Shown here piece after piece: positions 25,155-36,008 of a stretch of 64,000 nucleotides of DNA. Under the pieces are notes generated by a model, which was not told the DNA's origin, did no database searches, and was given only the letters and a program-made list of their open reading frames with translations. A program made the translations under genes and the position numbers. Source of the DNA: Tenrec ecaudatus. Lineage: Eukaryota; Chordata; Mammalia; Afrosoricida; Tenrecidae. The stretch lies in NCBI RefSeq assembly GCF_050624435.1, contig NC_134540.1:103755739-103819738 (forward strand), written 5' to 3'. Position 1 is the first letter of the stretch. Every line of letters begins with the position of its first letter.

Positions 25155-25240
25155 AGAGTTGAGAGCCACCGGAGCAGATCTACTCTGTCCTATAGGGCCG
25201 CTGTGAGTCAGGATCGACTTGATGGCAGTGGTGAGCAGCA
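25155..25240 (+). mobile_element. AfroSINE tail fragment
   Basis: 'ctactctgtcctatagggcc' and 'gctgtgagtcaggatcgact' are a SINE 3' tail without its head, immediately next to the RTE remnant. Confidence 0.75.
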
Positions 25241-25857
25241 ATAGAGGCTTTTACAGAAGCAGCTCTACACGGCAAGCTTTGATCCTTCGACCACCATCTG
25301 AGTGTGTCGCACACACGGAGAAGAAATCTAGAGGTCAGAGATAGAGAGCAGCTACCCATCACCGGGGACCGCAGGAAGTCAAGAGTCCTGCTCTGTGGGA
25401 GTGCAAAGAAATTGAGAAAGACGCACACAGCTTGCAGAGGAAACGCTGACTGAGGCGATGCAGATGGCGCCGGTCTTCTCCTCGCCGAGAATCAGGGCTC
25501 GAGGTTCACAATGGTTTCATAAGGTTCATCATGTTCCTCTCAGCTATGTTTTTCTAACAGTAATAAGTTCACAATGATAGATGTGCTGATAACATAGTCC
25601 AATACAATAAACTGTTTTTTCTTGGTGTCTTGGTTTTTAGGTCTGGGGTTAGTTGGGGTACTGATTCAGAAAATTGCATCGGCTAGACTCCGTCAGCTCT
25701 AGTTTCTTAGATATGGTGTTCCACTATATTTTCAGCTTTATTACACTAACTTGTTATTTGAACACCCTAATTTCATATATGAGAAAAATTCAGCAGTCAA
25801 ATACCCATAAATTATAGGCTAAGAAAAAAAAAGATAAGAGATGTTTGAAAAAGAATT

Positions 25858-26018
25858 ACCTTATATACTCAAGTATAAGCTGACCCGAATATCAACCGAG
25901 GCACCTAATTTTACCACAAAAAAGTGCATTAAAAATGTGCTGAAAAGTTAGGGTTAGGGTAAAAAAAAAGAAGAAGAAAAGTGCTGAAAAACTCAGCTTG
26001 TACTCAAGCATATATGAT
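25858..26018. mobile_element. palindromic MITE-like element
   Basis: Terminal inverted repeats at 25862-25883 and 25993-26014 agree at 18 of 22 positions. Two of the differences are 'ctcaag' versus (on the complement) 'cttgag', the two CpG-decay products of 'ctcgag'. Inside is a second pairing between the 'gtgc..aaaaa' and 'gtgctgaaaaactc' blocks. No coding sequence is present. It is a short non-autonomous DNA element; the superfamily is not assigned. Confidence 0.65.
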
Positions 26019-26054
26019 ATATATTAAGGAACTTTCGAGAGAAGCTGTATTGGG

Positions 26055-26430
26055 ACCCAAGGTGTCTAGTTGGTTGGGTGTTGAGATGCCAGTCATCAGG
26101 TCAGTGCTGACAACCCACCAATCACTCTACAGGCTTCAAAACAGTGGTTCTCAACCTGTGGGCCGTGACCCCTTTGGGGATCTACCGACCCTTTCACAGG
26201 GGTTGCCCAGTTCATAACAGTAGCAAAATGACAGTGATGAAGTAGCAAAGAAAATAATTTTATGGGTGAGGGTCACCACAACATAAGGAACTGAATTAAA
26301 GGGTCGCAGGATTAGGGAGGTTGAAAACCACTGCTTTAAAAGCTGTAAAGTTTTGGAAATCCAAAGGGGCAGTACTTGTCTATCCTAAAGTGTCCCTCTG
26401 AGTTAAAATCAATTAGATGGCAGTGGGTTT
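26055..26430 (+). mobile_element. AfroSINE interrupted by a SPIN element
   Basis: The left part ends 'caatcactctacaggcttca'. The right part resumes 'gctgtaaagttttggaaatc', then has 'gttaaaatcaattagatggc' and 'agtgggttt', the SINE tail. The two parts join into a single SINE once 26142-26333 and one copy of the 8-bp duplication are removed. Confidence 0.8.
26142..26333. mobile_element. SPIN/URR1-type hAT MITE
   Basis: This is a 192-bp element. Terminal inverted repeats are 'cagtggttctcaacct' at the left and the complement of 'aggttgaaaaccactg' at the right (15 of 16 match). The interior includes 'ccctttcacaggggttgccc', 'cataacagtagcaaaatgac' and 'ataattttatgggtgagggt'. Flanking 8-mers are cttcaaaa (26134-26141) and ctttaaaa (26334-26341), 7 of 8, as expected for hAT insertion. 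The terminal and internal words are those of mouse URR1, a member of the SPIN family that spread horizontally among tetrapods including tenrecs. It has no transposase and is non-autonomous. Confidence 0.88.
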
Positions 26431-26627
26431 TTCTTTGGGGTATGGGAGTTTTGCAATATATACAGAGCCCACATATTAGATGTTACAAATCCAGAACACA
26501 GCTTGAGAAGAGTGGAAAATACAAAATAAACTTGAAGATACACATATAAGGAAGGTATGAGGGAATTTTAGAGTGATGAAAATCAAAGACTTCATATAAA
26601 TTTTCATAAATATTTTAAAGATCTAAA

Positions 26628-26727
26628 ATTTTTCTTTTTTTAATTGTTTTATTAGGGGCTCATACAACTCCTATCAAAATCCATCCATACATCAATTGTG
26701 TAAAGCACATTTGTACATTCATCACCC
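26628..26727 (-). mobile_element. very short L1-type LINE 3' end
   Basis: 'attaggggctcatacaactc' plus 'cttttttt' on its left is the reverse complement of a LINE 3' end with A-tail. A 10-bp duplication 'aagatctaaa' flanks it (26618-26627 and 26728-26737). It is a 5'-truncated insertion of only about 100 bp. Confidence 0.88.
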
Positions 26728-27057
26728 AAGATCTAAACTTTAATTCTTCGAATTATGCCACAAACACTACGGATCTCATTTTAATACACAGAAGTTAGTG
26801 GATAATTCATGTGAAGTGTTTCAGAGAGGCTGAGTCCAAACTTCTTTAGAAGGAAAGTGCTCAGTCCTCTCTGAAGACGTCCCAGGCACAGGCGAAGAAG
26901 GCGCGAGAGCTTGTCACAAGAATGGAACGTCTTCATTATAATAAAGGGTGCTGAACTCGGACAGGCCCATGTGGTGTTCAGAACATTTGAACCTCTCTGT
27001 TCATGGTACGACGAAGCTCACGGTCAGTCAATTACCACTCTTGGAGAGAGTCTAAAG

Positions 27058-27202
27058 GAACTTTTCCTGTGGGTCTCAGAGGCAATAAATCTTCATAGGA
27101 GCAGAAAGTCTCATTTTTCTCTTACAGAGCAGCTGGTGGGACTGAAAAGGTGACACCATGGTTAGCAGTCAAGTACATGACCCACTGTGCCATCAGGGTC
27201 CC
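27058..27202 (-). mobile_element. AfroSINE, antisense, partial
   Basis: 'tgtgggtctcagaggcaata', 'tttctcttacagagcagctg' and 'ccactgtgccatcagggtcc'. The tail end (left) is lost or too diverged. Confidence 0.75.
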
Positions 27203-27734
27203 ATATCTCTTATACAGTAAGTGTTATTGCTAGACCCTTTTTAAGATCACAAATTGGAACTGCCTGATATTCATGTTCTAATAAAGGCAAAATGATCCTT
27301 GGGGAAAATTCCAAAGGCATGTAATTTTCATAGTTAAAGATATCTTTGGATCGAACGACACTCAATGAAACATAACTTGAGATAAATATCTAGTATGATT
27401 CAAACTTGTAATTAAAGCCAGTGTGCACTTCCTCTATCTCAGGCTAGCTAACACAACGTTCAAAATATCCTTGGTTTTTTTTTTTCATGGATGAGCAAAC
27501 AGTGAAAAGTGGGATGTGATATTTGTTCTGTATCTCAAAAACCAGAGGTTTTAATCACGAAAACTGGTGTCATTTTGTTAATCAGCAGATCAAATATATC
27601 AAGAAACAAGTCTACCATTTGGGTTGCCAAAATATGTGTTGGCCAGTGTATGTGGGGAGAACTAATAGACAATACAATTGTAGTGTTGTTTTCATTATAC
27701 CACAGGCAATCTTGCGTAATGCGAAGGGTAGACA

Positions 27735-27925
27735 TTTTGAATCAAAGCAGATCTGTGTTTGGATCTCATTTCTGCCACTCACTAGAGGTGCCACCTCAAA
27801 AAAGCTTTCATCACCACTGAGCATTCGTTCCGCGTGTGAAAATGAGTACAGCAATACCTGCCTCCTAGCAGACCGTTGATCTGGGATTGTGCCTGGCCTA
27901 ATAGGGACTTAACAAATCAAAGGTG
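27735..27925 (+). repeat. MIR SINE remnant
   Basis: 'tgtttggatctcatttctgc', 'cactcactagaggtgccacc', 'gtgaaaatgagtacagcaat', 'acctgcctcctagc' and 'tgtgcctggcctaatagg' match the order of MIR, an old pan-mammalian SINE. Confidence 0.65.
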
Positions 27926-28699
27926 CTGTCCTTACAACTATGATCATTATCATTGTTTTATTGTTTTGTGTTGCTGCCTAAAGAGAATTACTTAGATTGG
28001 TGCCTTTAAATATGGATCTCCCTATCATAGGAATCTTTAGTCATTCAGTTCACTATTATTGGACATTCAGACACACGTGCATTTAGAAAGTGAGCTGCTG
28101 TCAGTTGGCTAATCCACAATGCAGAGAACCGACCCACTCCTTTTTTGTTCCTCTTCCCCAGGGTGGTGACCAAAACGTAGAAACTAATGTTATAGAAGAC
28201 ATCTAAGTGAAATACTTTGCAAGCATTGAGTAATGAATTCACTTGAGATTTAAGACAAGGTCTTCATTTATTGGAGCTAAGTAGCTTGCTTGCCATGTGT
28301 CTAAGCTTTCCGTTGCCAGGCTAGTATCTTCACTAGCTTGTGTTAAAACCACAAGCTGTAATTAAACTTAAATGTTTCCATTTTCTTCATGCCGAGGAAA
28401 TACCAACCGATTGTCCATTCTCACTAGAAGTCTCTTAGCAGATTTTTATTACAATGCAGATCTAAAATCGTGTTTAACACAAGAAACAGCAATGATTAAG
28501 TGTTTGGAAAGGGTATTGAGAATAAATTCCAGGCTTGCTCCATATCGTGAAACTTGCACTGAGAACTTTCCAGGAAACAGAAATCCTGCTTATCCATTCA
28601 ATTCCAGGATAAAACCTAACCATCTATCATTTGAAAACTAAGTTGCATTTTGTTTTGTTTTGTCTTACCCATATTAGGTATTGTCTTTCCCATCACCGA
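27926..28699. other. non-coding, no recognised feature
   Basis: No recognised gene or repeat. Confidence 0.45.
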
Positions 28700-29032
28700 A
28701 ACCAACAAGTATCTGCACTCTAGAGGATCATTTGCTTTCCCTCCCATCCCTGATAACCAGCAAAGGACATTTCTGGGTGTCTAGCTATCCATGGTGGTCC
28801 CATGCAACCATTGTCCTTTTGTGACTGACTGATCGCGATCAGCAGATTCATCCATGTTTTGAGGTGTGCTGCTGTCCCTTCGATGTTATTCATAGTTCTA
28901 TAGGAGCCCCTCCACTATCCTTCTGGGTACCAGCAGGGTTTGTTTTTAAAACATTTGCCAATGTGCTATGAGAAAAATGATTCTATATTGTCCCCTTAAC
29001 TTTTTATTTTTTAATGCTTGGGATGTTGACTT
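28700..29032 (-). mobile_element. L1M-type fragment, antisense
   Basis: 'ccttttgtgactgactgatc' followed by 'ttcatccatgttttgaggtg' and 'tgctgctgtcccttcgatg' is the reverse complement of an L1M 3' region. It probably belongs with 29346-29560 as one old element split by a younger one. Confidence 0.6.
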
Positions 29033-29345
29033 TTAAAAAAATCATTCTATTGGGGGCTCTTACAGCTCTTGTTACAAACCATACATCAATTGTATCTGAC
29101 ATATTAGAACATATATTCTATTGTTCTTTTCTAGACATTTACTTTCCATTGAGCCCTTGGGATCAGCTCCTCCTGTTTTTCCCCTCTTCCCTCCTCCTCT
29201 CCCCCAACCTTCATGGCCCTCTGATAAATTGTAGATTGGTCATTATTTTCAAATCTCATTCTGACAGCTGTCTCCCTTCCCCTCCAGTTTCTGTTGTTCT
29301 TCTCCTGGGCTGCAGGTGTGTGGTTATGTCCCAATCATTGTAATT
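29033..29345 (-). mobile_element. L1-type LINE 3' end, antisense
   Basis: Begins 'attctattgggggctcttac', then 'ccatacatcaattgtatctg', 'gagcccttgggatcagctcc' and a pyrimidine-rich stretch, the same order as at 774 and 36009. It is 5' truncated (right end). Confidence 0.75.
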
Positions 29346-29560
29346 CAACCATTTGTTCTTTTCCGAAGCCTCTGCTCATGTCCTTTACCTATTTTCCTAT
29401 TGTTGTCTATAAAACAACTCTTAATATACTTCAAGAGCATTATTCCATCTCTTTGGGCTTATCAATGATTACAAATTCTTTCTTATAAACCTCCTTTCCA
29501 AGCTTTTAATGGTTTTGTAACTCTTCTCTGATCTCTTTCCAAGTGACTTTTTCTCAATCT
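29346..29560 (-). mobile_element. L1M-type fragment, antisense
   Basis: 'catgtcctttacctattttc' and later 'cttttaatggttttgtaact' are antisense L1-like words. This may be the continuation of 28700-29032. Confidence 0.45.
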
Positions 29561-29576
29561 ATGTTTACAGATACAT

Positions 29577-29647
29577 GCTTTTAAAATAGTTACTCCTAGT
29601 TAAAATAGTTGCTCCTTTTAAAATAGTTACTCTTAGTTACTCCTACT
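29577..29647. repeat. short imperfect tandem repeat
   Basis: Three imperfect units begin 'ttaaaatagtta/gctcct' with a period of about 20 bp. Confidence 0.7.
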
Positions 29648-29664
29648 TGATATAGGAGAAACTG

Positions 29665-29878
29665 TGTGGAATCCCTGGTGGCCTAGTGGTTACGAATTTG
29701 GTTGCTAACCCGAATGTCAGCCGTTCAAAACCACCAGCTGCTCTGAGAGAGAAAGATGAGGCTAGCTACTTCTGTAAAGAGTTACTCTCAGAAACCCTTA
29801 GGGACAGTTCTACCCTGTCCTATAGGGAGGGGTGCTATGAGTCTAAATCAACTCAATGGCAGCTAGTTTGGGCTTGTT
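29665..29878 (+). mobile_element. AfroSINE, full-length type
   Basis: 'aatccctggtggcctagtgg' head, 'ttcaaaaccaccagctgctc' body, 'taccctgtcctatagggagg' and 'gagtctaaatcaactcaatg' tail, followed by a T/G-rich end. Confidence 0.9.
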
Positions 29879-29887
29879 TTGCTTTGC

Positions 29888-30078
29888 TTTGCCGATGTGG
29901 GGCAAATGGTTAACACACTTGACTGGTAACTGAAAAGTTGGTAGTTAGTACATCCAGAGGCAACTCAGAAGAAAGGCCTGATGGTCTCTTCTGAAAAATC
30001 AGCCACCAAAAGCCCTATCAAGTACAGTTCTACTGGGACACCTGTGGGGTGACCCAAAACAACGTGCACTGGAGAGTT
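29888..30078 (+). mobile_element. AfroSINE-related SINE, second subfamily
   Basis: tRNA-like 'aaatggttaacacacttgac', then 'catccagaggcaactcagaa' and 'gaaaggcctgatggtctctt', a body different from its neighbour, and 'ctgtggggtgacccaaaac'. It follows the previous SINE with a gap of only about 10 bp. Confidence 0.75.
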
Positions 30079-30339
30079 TATGGAGACACCTGCCAGGCAG
30101 GGCCAGGAGTCCCTGCTCAGACTCTGGCACAGGCATCACTGCTTTGATTCATGAGCATTGACTCCATACATGGAACCGGGGACAGTCTACTGATGGAGAG
30201 GCGGGGGAGAATCGCACCGGGTTTCTGACCTGAAACTCAGTCCAACTGCTGAAATATCCCATTCCTCATACTAGGGAGAGGAAGTGAAATTCCCATCCTT
30301 TATCAAATAGAGAAAATATAGCCAAAAACACACCTAAAT

Positions 30340-30428
30340 GAGTTTAGCTGTTGTTGTGGTCATCAAGTTATGTCCAACGGATAGCAGCCCAATATGACAA
30401 AGCAAAACTGCCGCATCTGGTTTCTTCT
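30340..30428 (-). mobile_element. RTE/SINE 3' tail, antisense
   Basis: 'gctgttgttgtggtcatcaa' then 'acaaagcaaaactgccgcat' is the reverse complement of the RTE-type 3' tail (5'...ctaacaacaac in the sense direction). Short and truncated. Confidence 0.6.
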
Positions 30429-31329
30429 CTCCCACAAAGCAAATGGAGAGTGCGAACTTGGCACCTGGGCTTCCAGACAGTCTAACAAGTATCCGTTCAT
30501 TTATATTGTTGGGAACAGGCATGACTCTTCTCAGATTTTTCTGCTCTGCTTTAAAATATAAACATTTCACTCTTTCTAGCGAAGGAAGCATCAGTAAATT
30601 TTCGGAATCTCAGAGTTCATTTGAAAATGAATTTCCACATCAAATTATATCATGAGTACCTAGCCTACTTGAATGATGAGGGCGCTTGTCTGACAGGAAG
30701 TTTAGTGGTAGAGCTACAAGAACAATTGCAAGAGAAAAAGAATCTATTGGAAACTGTCAGTTACAACCCTCAAATGTCATGTATTCACATAAATAATTTC
30801 CCTGTTAAAGATCTCATCTAGGCTACAATAAACCTAGTAGCAAGAAAGCAAATTTCCAATTAGGCATGCCTGTAATGCAGAAACGCTGAGTCCTGAAAGA
30901 TGTTGTAAAAGCGCTTATGGAAATCAAAGTAAGCATCACCCCTTTTCCTCCTCACTGAGAATTTCATTTACCCACACTGGGGAAGCAGGACCTGCAAAAT
31001 CAATAGCTAACTCATTAGTAGTCATTACCTGTCTGCTGTGCTTGAAAGACCAAACCGAAGTTAGACAATCAACACGAGGTCATTCCACACTGGTGCCTCC
31101 CTTTCAAATGAAGCTACATTAGAGGCTGTGCTATTTTCAGCTATGTGCCAAACAAGCTGCCCCACTTTGGGTTTTAGTTGATTGGTTGTTTTTTTTTAAT
31201 CCAGTATATAAATTGTTCATTTATTCATTCCTTCAACCAACATTATCTGAGTAACTGGAATATTAAGAAAGGTCTCTAGATCTGCCTGTAGGTAGGGTCC
31301 CTGAAACTCATGTGACTGGCTATTTGCGG
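30429..31329. other. non-coding, no recognised feature
   Basis: No recognised gene or repeat apart from an L2-like 'ttcatttattcattccttca' near 31218. Confidence 0.4.
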
Positions 31330-31825
31330 AGACTCTAGAGAATACCCATTCCCCTTGAGAGTCCATCTTCTAGAGGCTACCTGCATCCTTTCCAGCTTCT
31401 AGAGGCTACCTGCATCCTTTCCAGCTTCTAGAGGCTACCTGCATCCTTTCCAGCTTCTAGAGGCTACCTGCATCCTTTCCAGCTTCTAGAGGCTACCTGC
31501 ATCCTTTCCAGCTTCTAGAGGCTACCTGCATCCTTTGGGTCATAGCCCCCTTTTCTCTCATCAAAGTCAACAACAGTGGGGCAAGCTTTTCTTACCTTGC
31601 TATCTCTCCAGTTCTCTTCTCCCTCCTGCTTCACCTTTTAAGGATCTTTGTGTTTCCCCTACATTCACCTGGATAACCCAGAATAATATTTAAGGTCAGC
31701 TGATTAGAAATATTTATTCCTTCTTCAAACTCATTCCTCCTTTGTAACGGAACACATTTATAAATTCCAAGGATAGGAAAATTGACGTGTTTGGAGGACC
31801 ATTATTCTGCCTACCACTGTCCCTG
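31330..31825 (+). repeat. old interspersed repeat hosting a minisatellite
   Basis: After the tandem array come 'catagcccccttttctctca', 'aaggtcagctgattagaaat' and 'ggaccattattctgcctacc'. This is a set of words I associate with an old mammalian interspersed repeat whose name I cannot fix. The minisatellite unit looks like a multiplied piece of this repeat. Confidence 0.45.
31368..31536 (+). repeat. 29-bp minisatellite, 5.8 copies
   Basis: Five complete 29-bp units (starts 31368, 31397, 31426, 31455, 31484) and 24 bases of a sixth (31513-31536) read identically. Each begins 'ttctagaggctacctgcatc'. The absence of differences between units points to recent expansion or homogenisation. Confidence 0.97.
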
Positions 31826-32114
31826 TCAGTCCTTGAATATAGTCTATGTGGTACTTACCAACCAGTAGAACAGAAAGTCCAATCGCAATGGGAGTGGCAG
31901 CAGCCAGGACTGCACCTGCTTTCTTGCCTGAGGATCAATTATGCATCTGATTATGAAAGAATATGAAACGCTCACCTTATTTTTACAAACAAACCATGTG
32001 TGGAAACTGAGGTATCCACGGAATAGGCCACGGCCCAGATGCTCACATTCATTGGTTTCCTCCTATCCCATTACTCCAAACGGTTTCTCCCCATCCCAAA
32101 CGCCCATCTTTTGA

Positions 32115-32488
32115 AAGGGCTGAATCAGTGTGCTTAAATTCTGATGCTGGCAATGAATACTGAAAGTGCTGTGGATTATCAAAAGACAGTCGTGGAAGAA
32201 GTACAGCCAGCGTGCTCCTTAGAGATGAGGAGAGCGAGACTTTATGTCCTGCACTTTGCACTTGTCAGAAGAGACCAGTCTCTGGAGAAGGACGCCATGC
32301 TTAGGCGAGCAGAGGGGCAGCAGAATAGAGGAAGGCCCAAGACAAGCTGGATGGACACGGTGGCTGCAGCAATGGATGCAAATGTAAACCAATTATGAGG
32401 GTGGAGAAGGCCCAGCCTGTGTCTCCTTCTACTGCACGTAGGCTCACCAGGAGTCAGAACTGGCTCCCGGGCACCTAACAACAACCAC
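32115..32488 (+). mobile_element. RTE-class LINE 3' end
   Basis: The frame 32144-32398 encodes the RTE C-terminus: a 'VVEEVQPACSLEMRRARL' block, 'RRDQSLEKDAMLRRAEG' and 'RGRPKTSWMDTVAAAM'. The 3' end is 'ccaggagtcagaactggctc' then 'gcacctaacaacaacca', the typical RTE tail. It is 5' truncated. Confidence 0.9.
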
Positions 32489-33861
32489 GTTCACACAATG
32501 CCTTGCACTCAGAGAGGCATCAGCAAAGCTATTTGCCAAGAGCTGACAGAAGTTGCAAATGATGTGTCAATAAAGCACTGCTCTAGAAAAGTTAAAAAAT
32601 AATAATAATAATTAAAAAAACTTTTAAGAACCACAAAAATGAATCTGAAAGATTTTGTCTATAAGTTAACCTGCCTCTGTAAGGTTGAAAGGTAAAATGT
32701 ACAAATTTATTTGATTCATAAATAAACAACAATTAATTTTTAGTGGAACTATGCCTCAAGCATTGCCTTGAGTATATTTATCCTTAAAAATTACACATCA
32801 TTTTTCTGAAATGAACATTGCAATAGACATCCTTATTATCTACCTATTATCTACCTACCTCAAGCCAAACCAATTGCCTGACGACCTGGGAATACAGAGC
32901 ATAATCTTCATGGAAGCCAATCACCAGGCCTTTCTCCAGAAGCACCACTGGGTGGATTCACAGCACCAAAATGTTTGTGCTACCACCACCTAGGTGCCTC
33001 TTACCAACCCAAACCAAAAACCCAACCGCACACCCTGTTCTAGAATCGTCTTCATGCATTATTTCTAACATTGGTATAACAGCCCTCTGGGGAGAAAATG
33101 CCATCTCAGAGAGTTATCAAAATGCAGACTGGGAATTTAAACCAAGCCCTGCCTGTCTGAAGACACTACAGCCATTTCGTCTATGCCTGGTGACCATGCC
33201 AATGGGGTCAAGGACTTGCTCACCAAGGACCAAGGCCTCTGCTCCACTCACAAAATTCCCTGGGCTTTCCTGGGCACCAATCTCATTTCTCTGCACTAGT
33301 GTTTTCTTTCTCTAGCACAAACAGACCTTATTTGACAGTTATCAAACCTGAAAGAAATGTGCATGTGGGCCCCCTGGCCAGGAAAGATGAAAACACAACC
33401 AATATATAAGGCAGAAGCACATATCCTCTGCTGGCACATAGGGGCAGCAGCTCCGTTATTTCTGTATTGGGAGAAATGTCTTGTTTTGAAAGTCTAAGGC
33501 ATTCTCATTACTTTGGCTAAGTTGACAGAATCAACTTTAATTTAATTCCACTCAATATTGAATCTGCTCCAAAGTCCGCATATCATTATCTGGACAAAAG
33601 GAGGGTATTGCGGTGTGCAAGTTTAGGCAATATTTATTAAATTTTAATTCAGAATATATGAGGGACTTCATAACATTTTGACACAAAAATAATTATCTCT
33701 TCATTCCATTTTCCCATGAACTCTCTGAGGCCTCTCATGTCTGCTCTGAGGTTTCATCTGAAGACCATGAAGAAGTCATTCATAGGCTTCCTACTTGAAT
33801 CCGTCCAGCTCTGCTCCCTGCATGACTCCTCCCCTTCCTCAGCGAGCCAAGTCTCAGAAAA
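32489..33861. other. non-coding, no recognised feature
   Basis: Contains a short (AAT)n near 32598-32610. Nothing else is recognised. Confidence 0.45.
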
Positions 33862-33995
33862 GGAACTCACTACTCGCTGCAATCGACTCCATTCAAACTC
33901 AGAGCGATCCTATAGAACAGGGTAGAACCAGCCCTGTGGTTTCCTAGACGGTACCTCTTTATAGGATTACAAAACCTCATCTTTCTCTTGTTGCA
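33862..33995 (-). mobile_element. AfroSINE tail half, antisense
   Basis: 'ctgcaatcgactccattcaa' and 'agcgatcctatagaacaggg' (tail), then 'caaaacctcatctttctctt'. The head is missing. Confidence 0.75.
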
Positions 33996-34066
33996 AAGAA
34001 AAATTCCTGTATTTCCTGGTCTCTCTGCCAGAGACCGAGGGAGGGCTCGGTGTTTTGTTTTCAGGT

Positions 34067-34725
34067 TGCTATTGTTGTGAGATGCCATCGGGCTGGTTCT
34101 GACCCGTAGTGACCCTCTCTACACTAGAATGAGGTACTGCCCAGTCCCGCACCTTCCTCACAAGTGCGCCGTAGTTTTGAGCCCATTGCTGTAGCCGCTG
34201 TATGAATCCATCTCATGGAAGATCTTCCTCTTTCATCCTGCCATTCTTGTCCAGGGACTGGTCCCTCTGATAACACTTCCAAAGTGCACGAGATAACACC
34301 TCACAATCCTTGCTTCTAAGAAGCATTCGGCTGTACTTCCTGCAAGACAGATGTCTTGGTGCTTTGGGCAGTCCGTGGCACTTTCAATATTCTTCGGCAG
34401 CTCCACGATGCAAATGCATCGATTCTTCTTTGGTCTTTCTTAATAAATGCCCAACTTTGACATGCATGTAAGACAATTAAAAACACCAGGCCTTAAGTCA
34501 GCTACACCTAAGTTCTCAAAGTGACATCAAGACCTTTAAGAGGTCTTCTTGTGCAGCGGATTGACCCAATGTAATTCATCGTTGGATCTCGACTGCTGCT
34601 TCCATGAGCACTAATGGTGGATCTGAGCAAGACAAAATCCTTGACAACTTCAATTGTTTCTCTATTTATCGTAGTTTTACCAATTGGACCAGTTGTGAGG
34701 ATTTTGTTTTTCATTTGTTTACATA
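34067..34725 (-). mobile_element. RTE-class LINE 3' part, antisense
   Basis: Starts with the complement of the RTE tail ('ctattgttgtgagatgccat'). It continues through 'tgagcccattgctgtagccg', 'gcactttcaatattcttcgg', 'ccatgagcactaatggtgga' and 'ttgtgaggattttgtttttc'. It is a contiguous but mutated 3' third of the element. Confidence 0.9.
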
Positions 34726-35996
34726 GGGCTTCCCTTTGAAGACTCAGCTTGAAAAATGACAGCTTTGTCTTTTAGGATGACAGAAATTTGACTGTCTGGT
34801 TCAATTGCCTATAATCAAATTAATCAATGTAGGTCATTTATCTTTTCTTTCATTGAGCTGTGCTAGATACTAGGAATAAAAGATACTCTTGTGCTTTGTG
34901 TTGTTTTCTGCTCATAGCCTGGAAAGGAATTAGAACAAAATTGCAGTTATATTAGAGCTTAAATTAAGTACTTGGCTTGTGGAAGATTGTGGTTTACAGT
35001 GGCAGCTCTAGCTCCATTCTGAGTCTTGGCAGTTCCGCCTTCATGTGAACACTCTCTGACCATTACTTAGCCATCTGGCTGCTATATCCTGAGGCAGAAT
35101 GGGTTCGAATGTGGAGCACTACCCCTGGACTAGCCCAAGAAGGGCCAGTCGAACTCTGGGGCTGTCCACAGAATTTGAGAACTTGTCTGGGCATGACCTT
35201 AGTGATTCAACTGAAAATAGTCATCAAGTTATCAAAAAAGTTGGGGTCCTGATATCTCTGACTCCAGGCTACACGAGCAGGTTCATGTCCCCAACACCAC
35301 ATAATCAAATGCGCAAAGCCCCAGAACCAAATCCGTAAGCTTTTAAAATCGCCAATTGTGTATGTATGCCGCTCATGGCCCTTTCCCTTCTTGTGTAGTC
35401 ATGCCTGGGACAGGGATAGATTATTCTGTCACCTGGTTCAGAGAAAGGCCCTAGCTATACTTAATATTTAATCAAGAAGCCTCATCTAGGGAGAAAAACA
35501 TAGGCATGTGGTATATGCACCTTAAGGGAATAGCCAAAGCAACCTTGGTGCCACTGACAAGAATCATCTAGTTGAACTGATACAAGGGAAATGTAACTGC
35601 ATCAGCCCAATGACACATCAACCAGTGCCCAGGCCACGAGCACGAAAAAGAGAACAATTGGGGGCAGCAGCTCATCTGAGACTTACCTCCAAACCACAAT
35701 GCTCCCTGGAGGTGGAGCACTTTGGAGGAACAGCTCATGCAGAGCTTCCCTGTGAACCACCTTCTCCCAAAACACTCACGTTGCTTCCATGCTGTATTCT
35801 CTGGCCTGAAACCAGGCATCAACAATCACATGTCGTATCACGACTGACGTAGTGTATGAATCCCTCCGATAATCCTGACATTGTGGAGAGACACAATCAA
35901 TTGTACTTGAAGTATCATTACAACAAGGACAACCTTTGGGTATTGTGTCAAGCTCTTGACACACCACCCATGACATTGCGATGATGTCCTTTGTTT
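34726..35996. other. non-coding, no recognised feature
   Basis: No recognised gene or repeat. Confidence 0.45.
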
Positions 35997-36008
35997 TCCA
36001 TCATCTTT

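Noticed and set aside
25946..25961. gttagggttaggg telomere-like words
   Set aside because: Only two units, inside a MITE. Too short to be an interstitial telomeric repeat.
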